Below, one piece after another: positions 7,442-12,080 of a stretch of DNA of 12,080 bases. Every line of letters starts with the position of its first letter. The stretch's first letter is position 1. This DNA is from Bacteroidota bacterium. GTDB taxonomy: Bacteria > Bacteroidota > Bacteroidia > UBA7662. The stretch is taken from the NCBI GenBank assembly GCA_016868485.1, contig VGGT01000031.1:1-12080 (forward strand), given 5' to 3'. The position numbers and the translations under genes are program-made. Below the pieces are notes generated by a model. The model ran no database searches and was not told the DNA's origin. It saw nothing but the letters and a program-made list of their open reading frames with translations.

Positions 7442-7807
7442 ATGCGGTATTTCTTGTTTGCCTCATTGGTACTCCTCGTGCAGGCTTGCTATTATGATAA
7501 TGAGCAGGATTTATATCCTGCCGGTGGAGGAAATGGCGGATGTGATACCCTGAACCTCAGTTATCAAACCCATATCCTACCCATCATGAGCAGTAAATGC
7601 CAATCGTGCCATGGTTCCGTGTCGCCCAGAGGCGATTTGAGTCTGATGACCCACGCTCAGATAAAGGCGGCAGAGCTGAAAGTTCGCGACCGAATAAACC
7701 GACCACCATCCGGCGACACCCAATTGATGCCTACTTCAGGAAAATTGCCCATTTGTCAGATCCGTCAACTGGAATTGTGGTACAATCAAGGCGCCCCCAA
7801 CAACTGA
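7442..7807 (+). CDS. small mono-heme c-type cytochrome-like lipoprotein
   Basis: This 121-residue protein starts with a lipoprotein signal (MRYFLF, a hydrophobic run, then LVQA before Cys16), so the mature chain should be lipid-anchored and, with YYDNE after the Cys, probably at the outer membrane or periplasmic face. A single heme-binding CQSCH (Cys53, Cys56, His57) lies in 'ILPIMSSKCQSCHGS', the pattern of the small cytochrome domains often found in Bacteroidota and Planctomycetes. Met96 in QLMP is the likely sixth heme ligand, and the LELWYNQGAP tail matches the closing helix of that domain. The -2 lipobox residue, Gln, is unusual but tolerated. Two further Cys (34, 105) could form a disulfide. 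Five bases separate it from the DUF5777-like gene, so the two are most likely one transcription unit. The electron partner is unknown. Confidence 0.82.
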   Translation: MRYFLFASLVLLVQACYYDNEQDLYPAGGGNGGCDTLNLSYQTHILPIMSSKCQSCHGSVSPRGDLSLMTHAQIKAAELKVRDRINRPPSGDTQLMPTSGKLPICQIRQLELWYNQGAPNN

Positions 7808-7812
7808 ATCTG

Positions 7813-8736
7813 ATGAACATCATCCGCACCACCCTCATCGCCAGCTGTCTTTTTCTGGTGAATCTGCCTGTTGTTTCAGCGCAAAAGGAGAACGATCTCG
7901 ACGCCCTGCTGGCCGATCCTGGTGCCGAGCAAAGTAAGGATTTTGTGTCGTATACCTTCAAATCGACCCGAATCATCAACGCCCATTCGGTCGAACAAAC
8001 CCACGCTGGCGTAATGGATATGCGCATTTTGCATCGATTTGGCAATATTTCGGGCGGTGCTTATCAGTTGTTTGGTCTCGATCAGGCCAGCATGCGGATG
8101 AGTCTCGATTATGGAATTACCCCCTGGATGCAGGTGGGGATCGGGCGGAGCTCGACGGGCAAGGAACTCGATGGCGTGTTGAAAATACGACTGATTCGGC
8201 AGGTGGCGGAAGGATCGGGCTCACCGGTAACCTTGTCGTACGCGGCGGGATCCACCTTATCTACCTTGGCATGGCCAGAACCTGAACGGGGCAATTTCTT
8301 CACGTCGAGGATCGCCTATTACCACCAATTGCTGATGGGCAAGAAGCTGAACGACCGCTTGAGCCTGCAACTGACCCCAAGCCTGATGCACCGAAACTTG
8401 GTAGCAACCCGCACCGAGCCCAACGATATTTTTGCACTCGGCTTGGGTGGCCGGATCAAAACCAACGCCCGAATGGCCTTGACGTTCGACTACTTCTTGT
8501 TGCCTGGGCAACAGCTGGTCGACCACAACAACAGCCTATCGCTTGGCATCGATATTGAAACAGGAGGTCATGTCTTTCAACTGCACATTTCCAACAGCAG
8601 GGGATTGAATGAACGGCAGTTTATCACGGGCACGAATGGTCGTTGGGATCAAGGGGATTTGTTTTTCGGCTTTAACCTATCGCGGGTGTTCACCCTACGT
8701 GCGCCGAAGATGCCGGCGCCCGATGGGGGCTGGTGA
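7813..8736 (+). CDS. DUF5777-like outer-membrane beta-barrel protein
   Basis: This 307-residue exported protein begins with a clear signal peptide (MNIIRTTLIASCLF..., cleavage near VVSA before QKEND). Most of the remainder is amphipathic beta strand ('MRMSLDYGITPWMQVGIGRSS', 'ALTFDYFLLPG', 'FFGFNLSRVF'). The opening 'YTFKSTRIINAHSVEQTHAGVMDMRILHRFG', followed by a predicted barrel, is the layout of the DUF5777 family of Bacteroidota. Known members are often encoded beside small cytochromes or YceI-like proteins, as here. The frame is open back to 7597, but that part overlaps the cytochrome gene in another frame; ATG 7813 gives the signal peptide at the N-terminus and a 5-base gap, so it is the start. 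The C-terminus PAPDGGW lacks the usual terminal Phe but the last strand precedes it. Function is unknown; a pore or scaffold for the cytochrome is only an inference. Confidence 0.82.
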   Translation: MNIIRTTLIASCLFLVNLPVVSAQKENDLDALLADPGAEQSKDFVSYTFKSTRIINAHSVEQTHAGVMDMRILHRFGNISGGAYQLFGLDQASMRMSLDYGITPWMQVGIGRSSTGKELDGVLKIRLIRQVAEGSGSPVTLSYAAGSTLSTLAWPEPERGNFFTSRIAYYHQLLMGKKLNDRLSLQLTPSLMHRNLVATRTEPNDIFALGLGGRIKTNARMALTFDYFLLPGQQLVDHNNSLSLGIDIETGGHVFQLHISNSRGLNERQFITGTNGRWDQGDLFFGFNLSRVFTLRAPKMPAPDGGW

Positions 8737-8771
8737 TCAGAAATTGTTCTACTTTTAATAGGATTCTTTCC

Positions 8772-8795
8772 TTATTTTGGCATATTATTTTGGCA
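8772..8795 (+). repeat. two 11-bp direct repeats
   Basis: TTATTTTGGCA occurs at 8772-8782 and again at 8785-8795, a 13-base period. The first copy contains the TTTG proposed as the -33 element of the downstream promoter, so the pair may be an operator, but nothing else in the window repeats it. Confidence 0.75.
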
Positions 8796-8806
8796 CGCTA
8801 TTTGTG
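8776..8806 (+). promoter_or_regulatory. putative Bacteroidota-type promoter for the T9SS-sorted protein
   Basis: TTTG (8776-8779), exactly 19 bases, then TATTTGTG (8799-8806), one mismatch from TAnnTTTG. Both halves and the spacing fit the Bacteroidota sigma consensus. Transcription would start near 8812, giving a long leader of about 125 bases before ATG 8937. It is the best two-part promoter match in the window. Confidence 0.45.
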
Positions 8807-8888
8807 TTCCGATGAAGGTTGTGCGCATGATAAAGCAAAGCCTTCTCATTTTTTAGCAAACCCCGTCCAATTTTAAGCAACCGCACTT
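8807..8888 (+). other. 5' leader region with AGCAA sites and a possible short peptide
   Basis: This part of the 200-base gap before the T9SS gene holds AGCAA three times at exact 21-base spacing (8834, 8855, 8876), that is, on one face of the helix. A possible 14-codon ORF (8812-8856, Met-Lys-Val-Val to Phe, stop TAG) lies inside. GAAGG (8814-8818) can pair with CCTTC (8840-8844), which precedes a T-run at 8849-8854, a weak attenuator-like arrangement. None is strong by itself; I see no tRNA, riboswitch or clear terminator here. Confidence 0.3.
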
Positions 8889-8939
8889 CTAATCCCATCG
8901 CTATTCTAATCCTATCGCTCGTCTAAACCCATCGCTATG
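8889..8939 (+). repeat. three imperfect tandem 17-bp repeats ending in the start codon
   Basis: Units 8889-8905, 8906-8922 and 8923-8939 share the pattern CTAAtCCcATCGCTatt, with one to four differences between copies. The last three bases of the third copy are the ATG of the T9SS-sorted protein gene. The unit is not a multiple of three and each contains TAA, so the array is not coding; it covers the place where a ribosome binding site should be. Confidence 0.85.
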
Positions 8940-9770
8940 CGCAGTAAACTACTTGTTGCCAGTTTTTTGACTTGTGTTCTGATTCTGAGCTGGGAAATCC
9001 ACCACAATGTGGCAGTCACCAATCCAACAGGGGCACCCGCTGGGTTTACGGGCTCTCCGACCGACGGCAATTCATGCGCGGTATCGGGTTGCCATGGGGC
9101 ATCGGCTCAAACGGGTTCGAGTGGGCTCTTCTCACTCAATACCACCAACAACCAATATGTGCCGGGTCGAGAATATGTGGTTTCGGTGAGTATTGATGGT
9201 TCGGGACGCAAAGGCTTTCAAATATCCCCCCAAAATGCCACAACGGGCGCATTGATGGGCACCTTAGTGAATACAACAACATCCGGTGCATCAGGCACAC
9301 AAATCGTTGGTAGTGGCAAATACATCACCCACATTCAGGGCCCGACGGCCACTCCCAGCACTTGGTCCTTCAAGTGGATTGCGCCGGCAGCAGGCAGCGG
9401 GCCTGTTACCTTGTATGGCGCTTTCGTAAATGGGCGTAATTCAGGTCTTCGTTTGCAGCAAATCACCCTCACCGAAGGGTCGAGCGCATCCGTTCAAGAC
9501 AACAACCGGATCCGCCAATTCAGGGTCTACCCCAACCCGGTTCTCGGTGATAAATTTCAAATTTCGTTTCAACTGGAGCGTCGCGAGTGGGTACAAATCG
9601 GAATTTTTGACATCACTGGGCGCAAAATTCGTGAAGTTTGTCAGGAGTTAATGGAACCCGGACAACAGCAATTTGCTGTGGAAACGCGGCAGTCGTTTGC
9701 CCCAGGACTCTATTTCGTTCAGATTGAGGCCGGTAAATCGAGGAGCACCCAAAAACTCTTGGTTCGCTAA
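8937..9770 (+). CDS. secreted choice-of-anchor V/Reeler-like protein with T9SS type A sorting domain
   Basis: The 277 residues contain, in order, a signal peptide (about 1-28), a Cys/His motif in 'GAPAGFTGSPTDGNSCAVSGCHG' (described here in two parts: GAPAGFTGSPTDGNS, then C47 to H53), a beta-sandwich of about 70-178 with YVPGREYVVSVSI and RKGFQIS, and a T9SS type A C-terminal domain (about 195-277) with FRVYPNP, IFDITGRK, APGLYF and a basic end KLLVR. The Type IX system would export it across the outer membrane, cleave the tail and anchor or release it. The family's usual heme motif is CxxCH; here it is CX4CH (Cys47, Cys52, His53), so heme attachment is possible but not assured. The ATG 8937 start is fixed by the signal peptide and an in-frame stop at 8907. 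It has its own promoter-like leader and converges with the next gene over 11 bases. Its ligand is unknown. Confidence 0.83.
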   Translation: MRSKLLVASFLTCVLILSWEIHHNVAVTNPTGAPAGFTGSPTDGNSCAVSGCHGASAQTGSSGLFSLNTTNNQYVPGREYVVSVSIDGSGRKGFQISPQNATTGALMGTLVNTTTSGASGTQIVGSGKYITHIQGPTATPSTWSFKWIAPAAGSGPVTLYGAFVNGRNSGLRLQQITLTEGSSASVQDNNRIRQFRVYPNPVLGDKFQISFQLERREWVQIGIFDITGRKIREVCQELMEPGQQQFAVETRQSFAPGLYFVQIEAGKSRSTQKLLVR

Positions 9771-9781
9771 GGATTTCTCGT

Positions 9782-10594
9782 TTATCCTAAAATAATCGAC
9801 AACTCGCGCTTCACTTGTTTGCGTGTGGAGTCCGACAAATGAAGTTCTTCTAGAGCGGAAACTTGTTCACCCAGTTGGTGGCAAGTCACAATATCCCTTT
9901 CTATCAATCGGGCTTTTTGATGTTTATTTAGGTGATGCAAGAGGGTGATGGGGTAAATATCCAGTCGATCCAGTTCTGTTTTGAGGCCAGCTCCCTCGGG
10001 ATATTCCCATCCCAAGAGCTTCAAACCGACACAATTTGCGTATTCTATGCTGTCCGCGGAGAACCTCATGTTGGTGACCAACCAACCAGAGGATTCCGAC
10101 CCTGAAGGATCATGCTTCGATACAACGTCCAACATACGCGCATAGACGTACAAGGGTGTTTGAATGCTCAGTACCTTGAGGCGGTTCGTACTGTACTTAC
10201 ATTCCATATAGCGGACATCGCCTGTGCGCCGCGCAAGTACATCAATTTCATGTTGAATACAGCGTCCGCCGACAAACTGTCCGACGGCCGCATCAAAACC
10301 TTGACGAGCGAAAACTTCGGCAATCAGGCGTTCGAAGGGATAGCCTGTATCACCCAACTGGAGCACGGCCTGCTTGAGCTTGTAGCGGTAGGCCACTTTT
10401 GTTCGCTCGCTACGAAGTATTGAAAAAGCGTTTGAATAGATTTGTCGCGTGGTTGTTCCCGCCCCCACCAAGGGCAGAAGCCGTTCCAAAACACGATCAG
10501 CCAAAGCTATAGAGGCACCGCTGTTGAGCAGGGAGGCACGCACCTTGCTCTCGTCGAATTCTTGGGATTCTCCGCTGGCTTTCCTGATTAGCAT
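9782..10594 (-). CDS. ATP-cone domain fused to a PD-(D/E)XK (Mrr-like) nuclease domain
   Basis: The N-terminal part (about 1-80) has the ATP-cone pattern: IRKASGESQEFDESKVRASL, then a TTTRQIYSNAF helix and AYRYKLKQAV. ATP-cones bind ATP/dATP and act as allosteric switches in ribonucleotide reductases and NrdR. Residues about 85-200 fit a restriction-endonuclease-like fold: Glu88 in a leading helix, Asp118 in HEIDVL, Glu131 and Lys133 in MECKY (the D...ExK core), then WLVTNMRFSADSIEYA as in Mrr-type nucleases. The C-terminal 65 residues are helical, with 'LLHHLNKHQKARLIERDIVTC', perhaps helix-hairpin-helix and DNA-binding. All putative catalytic residues are present, so an active nuclease is plausible. 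It follows the pseudouridine synthase by 9 bases and is probably co-transcribed with it. No methylase or specificity gene is nearby, so it is not a standard restriction system; nucleotide-regulated DNA repair or defence is an inference. Confidence 0.8.
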   Translation of the reverse strand: MLIRKASGESQEFDESKVRASLLNSGASIALADRVLERLLPLVGAGTTTRQIYSNAFSILRSERTKVAYRYKLKQAVLQLGDTGYPFERLIAEVFARQGFDAAVGQFVGGRCIQHEIDVLARRTGDVRYMECKYSTNRLKVLSIQTPLYVYARMLDVVSKHDPSGSESSGWLVTNMRFSADSIEYANCVGLKLLGWEYPEGAGLKTELDRLDIYPITLLHHLNKHQKARLIERDIVTCHQLGEQVSALEELHLSDSTRKQVKRELSIILG

Positions 10595-10603
10595 TTCGGC
10601 TCT

Positions 10604-12080
10604 TTAATTCTTGAGCAAGCGCGATACCTCCCTCGGAGTTAGATATCGCCACTGACCCCGAGGTAAATCCTTTTTGGTGAGGCCTGCATAAACCACCCGA
10701 TCGAGACGAATGACGTCGTAGCCGAGCGATTCAAATATTCTGCGAACGATTCTGTTGCGACCAATGTGCAATTCAATGCCCACCTGAGTGGGATCATCGG
10801 GGTTGGGGTAGGCAATGGTGTCGATCTCAGCTAATCCATCTTCGAGGGTAATCCCTGCGGCAATTTTCTCAAAATCTGAACGCGTTAGGGGCTTGTCGAG
10901 GCCCACATCATATACCTTTGAAATCTGAAAGCTGGGGTGCGTGAGTTTTTGTGCTAATTCGCCATCGTTGGTCATCAGCAGCAATCCTGTGGTGTTTCGA
11001 TCGAGTCGACCAACCGGCAGGATTCGTTCCTGGCTGGCTTCTTCCACAAGCGACATCACTGTCTTTCGGTCTTCTGGGTCTTCGGTTGTTGTAATGTAGT
11101 CTTTAGGCTTATTCAACAAAACATACACAAGGTTTTGAAGTCTTAATGTAGTGCCTTGGTAGGTCACTATCGAACCGGGTGAGACACGAGAACCCAGAAC
11201 ATTAACCACCACTCCGTCTACCATGATCTGTCCGCCTTCGATCAGTTCATCGGCTCGTCGCCTGCTGCATAGACCTGTATTGGCTACAAAGCGATTGAGT
11301 CGCATGGGCGTGTCGAAGGCAATGCTCTTAGGGGCCTTACCTCGAATGGGATGTTCTGAAGTTTTTGGGATCCTGATTTTGTCAGTGGCACGTTTTGGCT
11401 TTTCGCCGTATTCCCGACGCGTACCATAGGGGGCATCGTTGTCGCGGCGACCGCGGGGTTGGTAGCCCGAATCACCGTCGCGCGGTGGACGTGGTCGGTA
11501 ATCGGAATCACCATCGCGGCGACCGCGGGGTTGGTAGCCCGAATCACCGTCGCGCGGTGGACGTGGTCGGTAATCGGAATCACCATCGCGGCGACCGCGC
11601 GGTTGGTAGCCCGAATCACTGTCGCGCGGTGGACGTGGTCTGTAATCGGAATCACCATCGCGGCGACCGCGGGGGGCAAAGCTGGAGTCACCATCGCGGC
11701 GACCGCGTGGGGCAAAGCCGGAGTCACCGTCGAGCGGTGGACGTGGTCTGTAATCGGAATCACCATCGCGGCGACCGCGTGGGGCGAAGCTGGAGTCACC
11801 ATCGCGGCGACCGCGTGGGGCAAAGCCGGAGTCACCGTCGCGCGGTGGACGTGGTCTGTAATCGGAATCACCATCGCGGCGACCGCGGGGGGCAAAGCCT
11901 GAATCACCATCGCGGCGACCCCGTGGGGCAAAGCCTGAATCACCATCGCGGCGACCGCGTGGGGCAAAGCCTGAATCACCATCGCGGCGACCGCGTGGGG
12001 CAAAGCCTGAATCACCATCGCGGCGACCGCGTGGGGCGAAGCCGGAATCACCATCGCGGCGACCGCGGGGTTGGTAGCCC
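10604..12080 (-). CDS. rluB: RluB/RsuA-family pseudouridine synthase with repeat-encoded N-terminal tail (5' end outside window)
   Basis: The catalytic part (from Met at 11305, 233 residues) is a large-subunit RluB-type synthase that converts a uridine of rRNA to pseudouridine. It has an N-terminal S4 RNA-binding domain (MRLNRFVANTGLCSRRRADELI), the KPKDYITT strand, the active-site motif GRLDRNTTGLLLMTNDGE containing the catalytic Asp, and the C-terminal LHIGRNRIVRRIFESLGYDV segment. Upstream of that Met the frame has no stop to the window edge: a linker rich in Lys, Pro and Arg (11306-11431), then eighteen 12-residue repeats (see the repeat entry). Bacteroidota homologues commonly carry such Arg/Gly/Asp-rich N-terminal tails, so the true start lies beyond base 12080 and 11305 is an internal Met. 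Rejecting an independent start at 11305 is an inference, as neither a ribosome site nor a promoter is seen there. The ATP-cone nuclease follows 9 bases downstream. Confidence 0.85.
   Translation of the reverse strand, partial: GYQPRGRRDGDSGFAPRGRRDGDSGFAPRGRRDGDSGFAPRGRRDGDSGFAPRGRRDGDSGFAPRGRRDGDSDYRPRPPRDGDSGFAPRGRRDGDSSFAPRGRRDGDSDYRPRPPLDGDSGFAPRGRRDGDSSFAPRGRRDGDSDYRPRPPRDSDSGYQPRGRRDGDSDYRPRPPRDGDSGYQPRGRRDGDSDYRPRPPRDGDSGYQPRGRRDNDAPYGTRREYGEKPKRATDKIRIPKTSEHPIRGKAPKSIAFDTPMRLNRFVANTGLCSRRRADELIEGGQIMVDGVVVNVLGSRVSPGSIVTYQGTTLRLQNLVYVLLNKPKDYITTTEDPEDRKTVMSLVEEASQERILPVGRLDRNTTGLLLMTNDGELAQKLTHPSFQISKVYDVGLDKPLTRSDFEKIAAGITLEDGLAEIDTIAYPNPDDPTQVGIELHIGRNRIVRRIFESLGYDVIRLDRVVYAGLTKKDLPRGQWRYLTPREVSRLLKN
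11432..12079 (-). repeat. eighteen 36-bp tandem repeats coding a 12-residue unit inside rluB
   Basis: Each unit reads x-(Y/F)-x-P-R-(G/P)-(R/P)-(R/L)-D-x-D-(S/A), with three main types: GFAPRGRRDGDS (and SFAP), GYQPRGRRDGDS and DYRPRPPRDGDS. Read from 12079 downwards, one GYQP unit comes first, then five GFAP units, then DYRP, then a 108-bp trimer GFAP-SFAP-DYRP twice (11827-11720 and 11719-11612), then GYQP-DYRP dimers, ending in a decayed GYQPRGRRDNDA next to the linker. All 36 bases are multiples of three, so all frames on both strands stay open and create false ORFs. The array continues past the right edge. The peptide mixes Arg and Asp and should be disordered; a role in RNA binding or assembly is only inferred. 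Confidence 0.95.

Noticed and set aside
7597..7812. N-terminal extension of the DUF5777-like gene
   Set aside because: It overlaps the cytochrome-lipoprotein gene in another frame and would place the signal peptide internally; ATG 7813 explains both.
11459..11902. 147-residue plus-strand ORF (ITIAATAG/VARWTWSVIGI repeats)
   Set aside because: It is the antisense shadow of the 36-bp coding repeats; it ends where a single-base variant makes TGA, has no start signal, and competes with a clear rluB frame.
11284..12054. 256-residue minus-strand ORF (AVAAMVI/ITDHVHRATV repeats)
   Set aside because: It is another frame of the same repeats and runs into the S4 domain of rluB out of frame. The periodic unit keeps all frames open.
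11432..12080. CRISPR array (36-bp periodic repeats at a contig edge)
   Set aside because: The unit length is CRISPR-like, but units abut with no unique spacers, vary by codon-level substitutions, and read in frame as protein joined to rluB.

Overview
The window looks like a chromosomal segment of a member of the Bacteroidota. The evidence is a SusC/TonB-type receptor tail, a secreted protein with a type IX secretion (T9SS) C-terminal sorting domain, a DUF5777-type barrel protein, an SDR-type threonine dehydrogenase, a RecQ with the Bacteroidota-style C-terminal extension, an RluB-type pseudouridine synthase with a long Arg/Gly/Asp-rich N-terminal tail, and several TAnnTTTG-like -7 promoter boxes. 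The genus cannot be told from the sequence.

Layout, left to right. (1) The 3' end of an outer-membrane TonB-dependent receptor (+) enters from the left edge. (2) A leftward operon, kdsD, then a manC-like gene, then an exported protein of unknown function, spans 4156 to 631; the gaps inside it are 45 and 4 bases. KdsD makes arabinose-5-phosphate for Kdo. The manC-like gene belongs to the sugar-nucleotide pyrophosphorylase family, but several normally invariant motif residues are changed. (3) recQ (+) diverges from kdsD across a very short shared region and converges on (4) a leftward SDR-type L-threonine 3-dehydrogenase gene. (5) A rightward pair follows: a small mono-heme cytochrome-like lipoprotein and a DUF5777-like outer-membrane barrel. 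(6) After a 200-base region holding a promoter-like sequence and several short repeats comes a rightward choice-of-anchor V/Reeler-like protein with a CX4CH motif and a T9SS signal. (7) A second leftward operon comes in from the right edge: an RluB-family pseudouridine synthase, then, 9 bases on, an ATP-cone plus PD-(D/E)XK nuclease-like protein.

The strangest DNA is the right-hand 650 bases. It is not intergenic and not a CRISPR array. It holds eighteen 36-bp units that read as 12-residue repeats in frame with, and upstream of, the pseudouridine synthase, so that gene is 5'-truncated by the window edge and much longer than its catalytic core. Short tandem repeats also sit on two other translation starts (3 x 9 bp at the exported protein, 3 x 17 bp at the T9SS protein).

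I see no tRNA, rRNA, insertion sequence, CRISPR array or phage gene. No stretch over 300 bases lacks a gene; the longest gap is 8737-8936. The best candidates for unusual biology are the motif-altered ManC homologue, the ATP-cone nuclease beside rluB, and the repeat-encoded tail of RluB.
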